DNA of 13,956 nt from Pseudomonadota bacterium (GTDB lineage Bacteria > Pseudomonadota > Alphaproteobacteria > Thalassobaculales > Thalassobaculaceae): assembly GCA_027623845.1 (NCBI GenBank), contig JAQBUJ010000019.1:1-13956 (forward strand). The letters are read 5' to 3'. The translations under genes were made by a program, and so were the position numbers. The notes beneath the pieces are model-generated. The model was given only the letters and a program-made list of their open reading frames with translations. It searched no databases and was not told where the DNA came from. Numbering within the stretch: the stretch's first letter is position 1; every line of letters begins with the position of its first letter. Positions 5,367-12,711 of this stretch are shown here, one piece after another.

Positions 5367-7634
5367 ATGAGCAACGAACTAGACAAGGCGGCGATCGTTT
5401 ATCATCAGATGGACCCGCCGGGAAAACTGGAGATCGTGGCGACCAAGCCGATGGCGAACCAGCGCGATCTGGCGTTGGCCTATTCGCCCGGCGTTGCGGC
5501 CGCCTGCATGCTGATCGCCGAGAATCCGGTCGAAGCCGCCAGCGTAACCGTGCGCGGCAATCTGGTCGGTGTGATCACCAATGGCACCGCCGTGCTCGGC
5601 CTTGGCAATATCGGCGCCTTGGCGTCCAAGCCGGTGATGGAAGGCAAGGCGGTTCTGTTCAAAAAATTCGCCAATGTCGACGTCTTTGACATCGAAGTGG
5701 ACGAGACCGACGTTGAAAAATTCGTCGAATGCGTCGCCCGGTTGGAGCCGACCTTCGGCGGCATCAATCTGGAAGACATCGCCGCGCCGGCCTGTTTTGA
5801 AATTGAGCGGCTGCTGCGCGAGCGGATGAAAATTCCGGTTTTCCATGATGACCAGCACGGCACCGCGATCGTTGTGGCGGCGGCGATCTACAATGCGCTG
5901 CGCGTCGTCGAAAAGGACATCAAGAAAGTCCGTTTGGTGACCTCGGGCGCCGGTGCGGCGGCCCAGGCCTGCGTGCATCAGCTCATCGCGCTGGGCATGC
6001 CGAAGGAAAACATCATCGTTACCGACCGGACCGGCACGATCTACAAGGGCCGGACCGAGCGGATGGACAAATACAAGGAATATTTCGCCAACGATACCGC
6101 GCATCGGACCTTGGAGCAGGCCTTGGTCGGCGCCGATATTTTCCTTGGTTTGTCGGCGCCGGGAACGATGACCGGCGCCATGGTCAAGACCATGGGCGAC
6201 AGGCCGATCATCATGGCGCTGGCCAACCCGAACCCTGAAATCACGCCGGAAGAGGCGCATAAGGCGCGACCGGACGTGATCATCGGCACCGGTCGGTCGG
6301 ACTATCCCAACCAGGTCAACAATGTGCTCTGTTTTCCGTTCATCTTCCGCGGCGCCTTGGATGTCGGCGCCTCGGTGATCAACGAGGAAATGAAAATCGC
6401 CTGCGTCAAGGCGCTGGCCGATCTGGCGATGGCCGAAAGTTCCGACATCGTGCAGGCGGCGTTTGGCGGACAGAGCGGCACTTTTGGGCCGGAAAAACTG
6501 ATCCCGAAACCCTTCGACCCGCGCCTGATCACCCAAATAGCCCCGGCGGTCGCCAAGGCGGCGATGGATAGTGGCGTCGCATCGCGGCCGATCAAGGATT
6601 TTGACGAGTACCGGCGCAAACTAACGTCCTTCGTTTTCCGTTCCGGTCAGATCATGCGGCCGATCTTCGAGAAGGCGCGGATGGATCCCAAGCGGGTGAT
6701 TTACGCCGAAGGCGAGGATTCACGCATTCTGCGCGCCGTGCAGATCGCGGTTGATGACGGGTTGGCCAAGCCGGTCGTGATCGGTCGACGTTCGGTAATC
6801 GAAGCGCAGATGGTCCAGCTCGGTTTGCGGTTCCAGGCCGATACTGACGTGCTGATCGTCGATCCGCAGGACGAGGCAAACACCACCGGTCTGGCGGCGC
6901 TGTACCATAAAATGAACGTGCGTAGCGGCGTCACGCCGAACCGCGCGGCCGACTTGGTTCGCAGCAATCCGACGGTGCTTGGCGCGATGATGGTCAAGCA
7001 GGGAATGGCGGATGCGTTGATCTGCGGCACCCATGGTCAGTATGAAAAAGACCTGGGTGATCTGACGCAGATTATTGGCAAGGCCAAGGGCGTCGCCGAT
7101 GTTTCGGCGCTCAGTCTGGTTGTTGTGCCGAGCGGATCGTATTTCCTTTGCGACACTCATGTCGCGCTCGACCCGACGGCGGCGGAAACCGCCAGCATGA
7201 TTCGTCTGGCGGCGGCGGAGGTAAAGCGCTTCGGCCTTGAACCCAAGGTGGCGTTGCTGTCGCATTCGAATTTCGGCACCCGCGACAGTGACTCGGCGAT
7301 GAAGATGCGCGAAGTGGTGGCGATGCTACATGCCAGCGACCCCGACCTTGAGGTCGAAGGCGAAATGCATGCCGACGCCGCGCTCAATGAAAGCATCCGG
7401 GCTCGGGTCTTCCCGGATTCGAAGCTGAAGGGCAGCGCTAACCTGTTGGTGGCGCCATCCCTCGACGCGGCCAATATCGCCTTCAATCTGCTGAAGACCG
7501 TTGGCGATGGACTGTCGGTTGGGCCGATGCTGATGGGCATGGCGGCGCCGGTGCATATCGTAACCCAGTCGGTGACCACGCGCGGTGTGGTTAACATGAC
7601 CGCTTATGCGGTGGTGGACGCCCAGGACCACTAG
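5367..7634 (+). CDS. maeB: NADP-dependent malic enzyme with C-terminal phosphotransacetylase-like domain
   Basis: It catalyses oxidative decarboxylation of malate to pyruvate with reduction of NADP, supplying pyruvate and NADPH in the cytoplasm. The 755-residue length matches the large MaeB class. The malic domain spans about 1-165: SPGVAAAC near 40-47, the lysine-bearing block LFKKFANVDVFDIEVDETD at 97-115, NLEDI at 134-138 and the metal-site segment FHDDQHGTA at 159-167. The nucleotide-binding domain follows, with SGAGAAAQAC at 193-202 and YPNQVNNVL at 313-321. From about 440 (KRVIYAEGEDSRILRA) to the end is the phosphate acetyltransferase-like domain, which in this class is regulatory and not known to transfer acetyl groups. 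The ATG is preceded by GGGGGA nine bases upstream. The gene stands alone, 226 bp after the permease. NADP preference is inferred from the class, not from a residue I could verify. Confidence 0.95.
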   Translation: MSNELDKAAIVYHQMDPPGKLEIVATKPMANQRDLALAYSPGVAAACMLIAENPVEAASVTVRGNLVGVITNGTAVLGLGNIGALASKPVMEGKAVLFKKFANVDVFDIEVDETDVEKFVECVARLEPTFGGINLEDIAAPACFEIERLLRERMKIPVFHDDQHGTAIVVAAAIYNALRVVEKDIKKVRLVTSGAGAAAQACVHQLIALGMPKENIIVTDRTGTIYKGRTERMDKYKEYFANDTAHRTLEQALVGADIFLGLSAPGTMTGAMVKTMGDRPIIMALANPNPEITPEEAHKARPDVIIGTGRSDYPNQVNNVLCFPFIFRGALDVGASVINEEMKIACVKALADLAMAESSDIVQAAFGGQSGTFGPEKLIPKPFDPRLITQIAPAVAKAAMDSGVASRPIKDFDEYRRKLTSFVFRSGQIMRPIFEKARMDPKRVIYAEGEDSRILRAVQIAVDDGLAKPVVIGRRSVIEAQMVQLGLRFQADTDVLIVDPQDEANTTGLAALYHKMNVRSGVTPNRAADLVRSNPTVLGAMMVKQGMADALICGTHGQYEKDLGDLTQIIGKAKGVADVSALSLVVVPSGSYFLCDTHVALDPTAAETASMIRLAAAEVKRFGLEPKVALLSHSNFGTRDSDSAMKMREVVAMLHASDPDLEVEGEMHADAALNESIRARVFPDSKLKGSANLLVAPSLDAANIAFNLLKTVGDGLSVGPMLMGMAAPVHIVTQSVTTRGVVNMTAYAVVDAQDH

Positions 7635-7778
7635 TCGCCACCAATCGTGACGTGACTTGACTGCCGCCCCGTTGGGTTGATCGTTGAGATCATACCTTCG
7701 GGACGGGGTCGCAACGACACGGGCGGCGGCGCAAACGAATTTAACGCTCTGTTGTCCAGTCCGAAAAGGATGACCGCC

Positions 7779-8615
7779 ATGCTGACGATCGACTCGCAAG
7801 TCCACGCATATGAACGGGATCATCCGGGGCGACCCTGGGTCGGAACGCTAGCCGGACCGCCAGAGGTGACCGGCGATGACATGGTCGCGGCGATGGATGC
7901 GGTCGGCGTCGATGGCGCGCTGCTGGTCTCGCCCTATTCGATGTACCGATACGACGCCAGCTATGTCCTGGCGGTCGGCGCCGCGCATCCCGGTCGCTTC
8001 GGCCTGATCAAGCCGGTTGATCCAACCGATCCCGGCGTGGCCGACACGATCGCCGACTGGGCGGCGCTGGACGGCACCGTGGCGATCCGGGTGATGATGG
8101 CGCACGGGGTTTCGGTTGACCCCGACGGTCCGGGTATCAAACGCGTGCTGCAGGCTGCCGCCCGCCACGCGCTGCCGGTTAATCTGTTGTGTTGGGGCCA
8201 TACCGACCAGGCGGCGACCCTGGCGCGGGCGCATCCAAACACCATGCTGGTTATCGATCACCTCGGCTTGAACCAACCGTTCGTGCCGCCAGCCCCGGCG
8301 GAGCCGTTTGCCGATCTGCCGCAAGTGCTGGCTCTGGCCGAACACCAGAACATCGTCATCAAAATCTCCGGCGCCTGCACGCTCTCCCATGAGCCCTACC
8401 CATATAACGATCTCTGGGACCCGCTGCGGCGGATTTTCGACGCTTTCGGCCTTGATCGATGCCTGTGGGGCACCGACTGGACCCGGGCGGTCAATCTGCT
8501 GACCTATGCCCAGGGGGTGGAGCCGTTCCGCCTGACCGACCGCTTGTCCGAGGAAGAGCGCGCCGATCTGATGGGCCGGACCCTGCAGCGGGTCTATAGC
8601 TGGTCGCCGTCCTAA
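7779..8615 (+). CDS. Amidohydrolase-2 family metal-dependent hydrolase (COG3618-like)
   Basis: This is a 278-residue TIM-barrel hydrolase of the group that includes lactonases and 2-pyrone-4,6-dicarboxylate hydrolase. The N-terminal strand reads IDSQVHAYE (4-12), where the usual first motif is D-x-H-x-H; the first histidine is replaced by Gln7. Other expected elements are present: VIDHLG (158-163), a KISGA strand (195-199) and LWGTDWTR (229-236) with the catalytic-type aspartate. The ATG at 7779 is chosen because AAGGA ends eight bases upstream; an in-frame ATG at 7770 overlaps that site, and the open frame also runs back to 7677. The gene lies 144 bp after malic enzyme and ends 24 bp from a convergent dehydrogenase gene. 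The substrate is unknown. A lactone or a carboxylic acid derivative is plausible from the family. Confidence 0.87.
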   Translation: MLTIDSQVHAYERDHPGRPWVGTLAGPPEVTGDDMVAAMDAVGVDGALLVSPYSMYRYDASYVLAVGAAHPGRFGLIKPVDPTDPGVADTIADWAALDGTVAIRVMMAHGVSVDPDGPGIKRVLQAAARHALPVNLLCWGHTDQAATLARAHPNTMLVIDHLGLNQPFVPPAPAEPFADLPQVLALAEHQNIVIKISGACTLSHEPYPYNDLWDPLRRIFDAFGLDRCLWGTDWTRAVNLLTYAQGVEPFRLTDRLSEEERADLMGRTLQRVYSWSPS

Positions 8616-8639
8616 TCCGCCGCGGCAAGAGACCGGGAC

Positions 8640-9533
8640 TTATCGGGTTTTAGGGATCTCGACGCCGGCCATTTTCTCCAAGGTCTGCGCCAGCACGGTT
8701 ATGTCCTTGTCGCGGCCCATTTCAGCCATGCAATGCATGAACAAGGTGCGAATATTCGTCCCCAGCCACATCGGGGTTTCATAGAACTCGGCTTCTCGGC
8801 GCCAGAGGTCCAGATCCTTTTCGATGATGTACATGGCGCCGCCATAGTCGAAATTGCGGGTCAGGATGTGGTTCGGGATCTTGGTTTCGGTGGCGCTGTT
8901 ACGGCCGGACGAGGCGTTGATTACTTCCAGCATCTGCTCCGGGTCGAGGCCGGCCTTGGCGCCCAGGGTCATCGCCTCAAGCGCCACCGACAGATTGCCA
9001 AAGGAAATGATATTGTTGACCAGCTTCATCGTCTGAGCGGCGCCGGGTTGATCGTTGAGATAGACCAGTTTCCCGGAGATTGCCTCAAGCGCCGGCTGAA
9101 GCGCCTCGAAGATCGCCTTGTCGCCGGAACACATGATCCCCAGGGTGCCGGCCTCGGCGCCTGGCGGGCCGCCGGAGATCGGCGCGTCGAGAAACGCTTT
9201 ACCCGCCTCGGCCATCTTTGCCGCCACGTCGCGGGAATAGGCGCTGCCGGTGGTGCTTAGATTAACATAGGCCGTGGCCTGCGCGCCGGCGACCACGCCC
9301 TCATCGCCTGTCGCAACCGCTTCGGCGGCGCCCAAATTGGGCAAACAGGCGAGCACGACATCCGCCATGTCGGCGGTTTCCTTGGCGGTTTTCGCAACAG
9401 TGGCGCCGCGCTGGGCGAGGATCGCGGTACGGCTTGGGTCGGTATCACAGACCACGAGTTCATGACCGGCTGCTACGAGGTTGACCGCCATCGGCCGCCC
9501 CATGGCGCCGAGCCCGATAAATCCGATACGCAT
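8640..9533 (-). CDS. Beta-hydroxyacid dehydrogenase (3-hydroxyisobutyrate / tartronate semialdehyde reductase family)
   Basis: This is a soluble NAD(P)-dependent oxidoreductase for a small beta-hydroxy acid or its semialdehyde. The 297 residues show the Rossmann motif GLGAMG at 7-12, an aspartate at the end of the second strand (Asp30, CDTD), the substrate-binding block DAPISGGPPGAEAGT at 116-130, and the catalytic lysine Lys170 in MKLVNNIISFGN with Asn174. Asp30 favours NAD over NADP. The start at 9533 is preferred because GAGGA (plus-strand TCCTC, 9541-9545) is seven bases upstream; the ATG at 9539 is only one base from it. The gene is convergent with the amidohydrolase and divergent from the transporter. 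Family members include GarR, MmsB and GLYR-type succinic semialdehyde reductases. Which one applies here cannot be decided. Confidence 0.9.
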   Translation of the reverse strand: MRIGFIGLGAMGRPMAVNLVAAGHELVVCDTDPSRTAILAQRGATVAKTAKETADMADVVLACLPNLGAAEAVATGDEGVVAGAQATAYVNLSTTGSAYSRDVAAKMAEAGKAFLDAPISGGPPGAEAGTLGIMCSGDKAIFEALQPALEAISGKLVYLNDQPGAAQTMKLVNNIISFGNLSVALEAMTLGAKAGLDPEQMLEVINASSGRNSATETKIPNHILTRNFDYGGAMYIIEKDLDLWRREAEFYETPMWLGTNIRTLFMHCMAEMGRDKDITVLAQTLEKMAGVEIPKTR

Positions 9534-9655
9534 TTTCATTTCCTCACAGTGGTTATGCGCGTTTTGAGGTGACCGCGCTTCGGGATGGCCGTGATAGGTT
9601 GCCGTCCAATCTATCGTTACTTCACCAGTCTATCGCAGGTTCGGGGGTTGTCCGC

Positions 9656-9696
9656 GTGAATCGCCCTCACGCTCCTTGATCAAGAGGCGATTTCAC
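9656..9696. promoter_or_regulatory. Nested inverted repeats upstream of MFS transporter
   Basis: AATCGCC (9659-9665) pairs perfectly with GGCGATT (9686-9692), and with a one-base bulge the arms extend to GTG/CAC (9656-9658 with 9694-9696). Inside the loop sits a perfect 10-bp palindrome CTTGATCAAG (9675-9684). A competing stem, GCGTGA (9654-9659) with TCACGC (9667-9672), overlaps the outer arm. The arrangement lies between two divergent genes and looks like an operator or a structured leader. Confidence 0.4.
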
Positions 9697-9788
9697 CATT
9701 GCGGCCAAGCCAGATTGTGGCTCGGCCGCTATTAATTCGACCATCTAATTCGGCCATCGATCCGGTTCCGGGGAATTTACAGGCGACG

Positions 9789-10997
9789 ATGCGAGAGCTG
9801 CTGAACACGAAGATCCCGGTGGTCCTGCCAGCGATGGTGGGGATTCAAGCTTTCGGCACGATGTGCAGCTATGCGGCTGCGGTGGTGGCGGTGCAGGCCT
9901 CGGCGGACTTGGGGGTTAAGTCGACGAATATCGGCATTTTTACCGCCGTGCTCTATGTCGTCGCGATGCTGTCGGGGTTGGCCGCCGGCGGCTTTCTTGT
10001 CCGCTATGGGGTGATTCGGACCAGCCAGATGGTGCTGCTGGCGGCCGGGCTTGGCCTGTGCCTGGCCGGTGCGTCGCCGTGGTGGCCGGTGACCTTGGTC
10101 GCCGCCGCGATGATAGGCTTGGCGACCGGGTTGCTTAACCCAGCCGGCTCACGGATCCTGGCTAGGCATTCGCCGCCGCGATGGCAGCCTCTGGTTTTCT
10201 CGGTCAAGCAAACCGGAACGCCGATGGGCGGCATGCTGGCCGGTCTGCTCTTGCCGCCGCTGATGGGTTTTTATGACTGGCGGATCGCCACTATCTCGAT
10301 CGCGGCGTTGCCGCTGTTGATGGTTTGCGCGCTTCAGTTCATTCGGTCCGACCTTGACGACGACCGCGAGCCCAGCTTCCGGATCAGCCTTTCCGGTATC
10401 GCGGAGTCGTTGCGGGTGGTGATGACCAACAAAGCGCTTACCACGCTGGCGGTGGCCGGCTTTCTCTATACTTTCGTGCAGATGGCGCTGCTTGCTTTCA
10501 TCGTGATCTATCTGGTCGAGGTGAATGGCCTGTCCAGCGCGTTTGCCGGCCTAGTGTTCGCGATTATCCACGCCTCGGCGATCCCGGCGCGGGTCTTTTG
10601 GGGGGCGATCGCGGGCCGACTTTTAAGCTCCTGGGTGCTGCTTGGCCTGGTTGGTATCATGATGGCCGGCAGCATCATCGCGATCAGCTTTTTTGCCCCG
10701 GATTGGCCGTTCTGGCTAACCGGGCTGGTTGCGGTCTTGCTGGGCGTCAGCACCAATGGCGTGCTTGGCCTATTGCTTTCGGAATTCGCCCGGTTGGCGC
10801 CGCCGAACAAGGTCGGGGAGGCGGCGGGCGGCGGCCAATTTTTCATGTTCTTCGGCATTGTCACCGGTCCCCCGGTTTTCGGCGCTATTGTCGAGTTCGG
10901 CGGCGGTTACGAGCCCGCCTTCTATCTGATCGCCGCCGCGTCCCTGGCCGCCGGGATCTATTTGTTGCTGACCCGCCGACAGGGTTTGTCACTCTAG
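9789..10997 (+). CDS. Major facilitator superfamily transporter (CynX/NimT-like)
   Basis: This is an inner-membrane secondary transporter. From the ATG at 9789 it has 402 residues and about twelve hydrophobic helices, with a polar central loop near SDLDDDREPSFRISL that separates two six-helix halves. Helix pairs are linked by short basic or small-residue loops such as VRYGVIRTSQ and ARHSPPRW, as is normal in the superfamily. The open frame extends to a TTG at 9699, which has AAGAGG about 10-11 bases upstream and adds 30 polar residues before the first helix. The ATG gives the usual short N-terminus but has only a weak ribosome binding site, so the start is uncertain. The gene is divergent from the dehydrogenase. 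Substrate direction and identity are unknown; small organic anions are typical for the nearest-looking families. Confidence 0.88.
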   Translation: MRELLNTKIPVVLPAMVGIQAFGTMCSYAAAVVAVQASADLGVKSTNIGIFTAVLYVVAMLSGLAAGGFLVRYGVIRTSQMVLLAAGLGLCLAGASPWWPVTLVAAAMIGLATGLLNPAGSRILARHSPPRWQPLVFSVKQTGTPMGGMLAGLLLPPLMGFYDWRIATISIAALPLLMVCALQFIRSDLDDDREPSFRISLSGIAESLRVVMTNKALTTLAVAGFLYTFVQMALLAFIVIYLVEVNGLSSAFAGLVFAIIHASAIPARVFWGAIAGRLLSSWVLLGLVGIMMAGSIIAISFFAPDWPFWLTGLVAVLLGVSTNGVLGLLLSEFARLAPPNKVGEAAGGGQFFMFFGIVTGPPVFGAIVEFGGGYEPAFYLIAAASLAAGIYLLLTRRQGLSL

Positions 10998-11011
10998 CCG
11001 GCTGACCGGCT
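10996..11011 (+). other. Hairpin overlapping the transporter stop codon
   Basis: AGCCGG, loop ctga, CCGGCT is a perfect 6-bp stem starting inside the TAG stop. No T-run follows, so it is not a standard intrinsic terminator. It may protect the 3' end of the message. Confidence 0.35.
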
Positions 11012-11035
11012 TGGGATGGGGGTGAGCCTTAAATC

Positions 11036-11068
11036 AACGGCAGGGCGCGACAACCAGCCCTCGTTTTT
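11036..11068 (+). terminator. Candidate intrinsic terminator after MFS transporter
   Basis: AGGGC (11042-11046) pairs with GCCCT (11057-11061). With a two-base bulge, AACG (11036-11039) continues the stem with CGTT (11062-11065). Five T residues follow (11064-11068). The position, about 40-70 bp after the transporter stop and before a new leader, suits termination of that transcript. Confidence 0.45.
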
Positions 11069-11076
11069 AATGAATT

Positions 11077-11082
11077 TATAGT
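11077..11082 (+). promoter_or_regulatory. Candidate -10 box (TATAGT) for the FAD oxidoreductase gene
   Basis: TATAGT matches the sigma-70 -10 consensus at five of six positions and follows directly after the terminator-like hairpin. No good -35 box stands 16-18 bp upstream. If used, transcription would start near 11089 and the whole 17-bp repeat array would lie in the untranslated leader. Confidence 0.25.
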
Positions 11083-11096
11083 AACCTGGAAATTCG

Positions 11097-11198
11097 CCAG
11101 CGATCCCTTGGAGCCAGCGATCCCTTGGAGCCAGCGATCCCTTGGAGCCAGCGATCCCTTGGAGCCAGCGATCCCTTGGAGCCAGCGATCCCTTGGAG
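11097..11198. repeat. Perfect six-copy 17-bp tandem repeat in gene leader
   Basis: The unit CCAGCGATCCCTTGGAG occurs six times without mismatch or spacer, with units starting at 11097, 11114, 11131, 11148, 11165 and 11182. A trailing 'acag' at 11199 resembles the start of a seventh unit. The array ends 13 bp before the GTG start of the FAD oxidoreductase. Each unit carries TTGGAG, a Shine-Dalgarno-like element, and the last copy is the only candidate ribosome binding site for that gene. Perfect identity implies recent expansion or homogenisation. Confidence 0.95.
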
Positions 11199-11211
11199 AC
11201 AGTAAAGTCCC

Positions 11212-12570
11212 GTGAAAATCGATAAATCGCTTTTTCATCCCGACTATAAACCCGAACCCTATTGGTGGGAGGCGGCGCGTCCGGGCACCGAGCATGCCGC
11301 TGACCTACCGGCGGTGACGGAGATTTTTATTGTCGGCAGCGGCTATGCCGGATTATCGGCGGCGCTGGAATTGGCCCGGCAGGGGCGTGACGTGACCGTT
11401 GTCGACGCCTTGGCCTTTGGTGAGGGCGCCAGCAGCCGCAATGGCGGCGGGGTAAGCGCCGGGATCAATCTGGGCAAGGGCATATCCGGCACGCCGGGCC
11501 AGTCGGAACGGGGCGAGGATCACAACCGGATGGTCGAAGGTCTGCTGGGCGAGAGCCTGGCGGCTTATCAACTCGTTCAAACATTGATCGAGCGCGAAGG
11601 CATTGAATGCCATTTCGAACGCCGTGGCCGCTTCGTTGGCGCCTATTCAAAAGCGCATTTGCCTGGCCTGGTGGAGAAGGCCGCATTTTTGAACCGGCTT
11701 TTGGATCTCGATGCATCGGTGATCTCGCGCGAGCAACAACGCTCGGAAATCGGGAGCGATTTTTATCACGGTGGATTGGTTATCAACCGGGCCGGCAAAC
11801 TGCACCCGTCGCTTTTCCACAAAGGCCTACTGGATGCCTGTCACCGCGCCGGCGTCACCTTATGCGCCCATACCCAAGTGCTGGCGATTGAGGGCGCTCT
11901 TGGCGGTTTCACCATAAAAACCAAAGGGCAGGCCACCGGCGGCGATTGCCGGGCTGAGCAGGTGATTATCGCCACCAACGCCTATACCGGCGCGCTGACC
12001 CCGAAGCTGCGCAATCGGTTGGTTCCGATATCCAGCCAGATCATCGTCACCGAGGCATTGCCGGAGGACCTGGCGCGCGAGCTTATCCCCAACGGCCGGA
12101 CCATTTCGGAGACCCCGCGGGTGACCAGCTATTACCGGCTGCTGCCCGGCGACCGGCGGGTTATGTATGGCGGTCGCGCCCGCTTTCACGATGTTCCGCC
12201 TGAGGTCAGCGCGACCGTGCTGCACGCCATGATGACCGAACGGTGGCCGCAGCTGAAAGGCGCCCGGATCACCCATTCCTGGTCCGGTTTGGTGGCCATG
12301 ACGACCGACGCGCTGCCGCATATGGGGAAGGAGGATGGTCTGCACTACTGTATCGGCTGTAACGGTAGCGGGGTCGCCATGATGACCTATCTCGGTCAAC
12401 AGGTCGCGCGGCGTATTTTGCAGGATGATCGGACCGACAGCGGCTATGGCGAACTCGCGTTTCCTGGCGTTCCGGTGCCTTTCTACCGAGGCAAACCATG
12501 GTTCCTTCGCGTGGTCGGGGAATACTATCGCTATCTCGACAGGAAGGATCGCCGCGCCACCGGTGGGTAG
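11212..12570 (+). CDS. FAD-dependent oxidoreductase, DAO family (PuuB / gamma-glutamylputrescine oxidase-like)
   Basis: This is a flavin enzyme expected to oxidise an amine or amino acid at a C-N bond, in the cytoplasm or at the membrane face. The 452-residue protein opens with PEPYWWEAARP, then the FAD motif GSGYAG (42-47), Asp65 at the end of strand two (VVDA) and the family motif ASSRNGG (73-79). Near the C-terminus are HSWSGLVAMTTDALPHMG and GCNGSGVAMMTYLGQQVA, which bind the flavin and close the active site. The ending FYRGKPWFLRVVGEYYRYLDR is typical of the PuuB-like branch. The GTG start is firm: an in-frame TAA lies nine bases upstream (11203-11205), and the conserved N-terminus begins at once. 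Its ribosome binding site would be GGAG of the last tandem repeat, 13 bases away, which is long. The nearby Pot-type importer makes an amine substrate plausible but not proven. Confidence 0.9.
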   Translation: MKIDKSLFHPDYKPEPYWWEAARPGTEHAADLPAVTEIFIVGSGYAGLSAALELARQGRDVTVVDALAFGEGASSRNGGGVSAGINLGKGISGTPGQSERGEDHNRMVEGLLGESLAAYQLVQTLIEREGIECHFERRGRFVGAYSKAHLPGLVEKAAFLNRLLDLDASVISREQQRSEIGSDFYHGGLVINRAGKLHPSLFHKGLLDACHRAGVTLCAHTQVLAIEGALGGFTIKTKGQATGGDCRAEQVIIATNAYTGALTPKLRNRLVPISSQIIVTEALPEDLARELIPNGRTISETPRVTSYYRLLPGDRRVMYGGRARFHDVPPEVSATVLHAMMTERWPQLKGARITHSWSGLVAMTTDALPHMGKEDGLHYCIGCNGSGVAMMTYLGQQVARRILQDDRTDSGYGELAFPGVPVPFYRGKPWFLRVVGEYYRYLDRKDRRATGG

Positions 12571-12633
12571 CGGGATGCCGCGGATCAATTGTGCATCCAT
12601 ATCTCATTCAATAACATGGCCGGCGCTTAGCGC

Positions 12634-12669
12634 TTTAGGCATCATCGTTGGGCGATTTCGCCTAAATCG
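12634..12669. promoter_or_regulatory. Overlapping inverted repeats upstream of TauD-like gene
   Basis: TTTAGGC (12634-12640) is the perfect complement of GCCTAAA (12660-12666). A second perfect dyad, CGATTT (12653-12658) with AAATCG (12664-12669), shares the right arm, so only one can form at a time. They lie 43-78 bp before the dioxygenase start, in a 141-bp gap, and could be an operator or a leader structure. No T-run follows. Confidence 0.35.
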
Positions 12670-12711
12670 GCGGCGCACAGGGGCGATCGGACGCAAAGGA
12701 AGTCGGTTCAA

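Noticed and set aside
5379..6536. Long minus-strand open frame (385 codons) opposite maeB
   Set aside because: It is an antisense shadow of a strongly conserved gene in GC-rich DNA; its composition (Arg, His, Asp, Gly rich) is typical of such shadows.
11097..11198. CRISPR array
   Set aside because: The units are 17 bp and directly adjacent with no spacers, so this is a simple tandem repeat.
11029..11295. Minus-strand open frame of 88 codons across the 17-bp array, with a 17-residue repeated peptide
   Set aside because: The peptide repeat is simply the 17-bp DNA repeat read through three phases; the frame overlaps the start of the FAD oxidoreductase and has no ribosome binding site or family resemblance.
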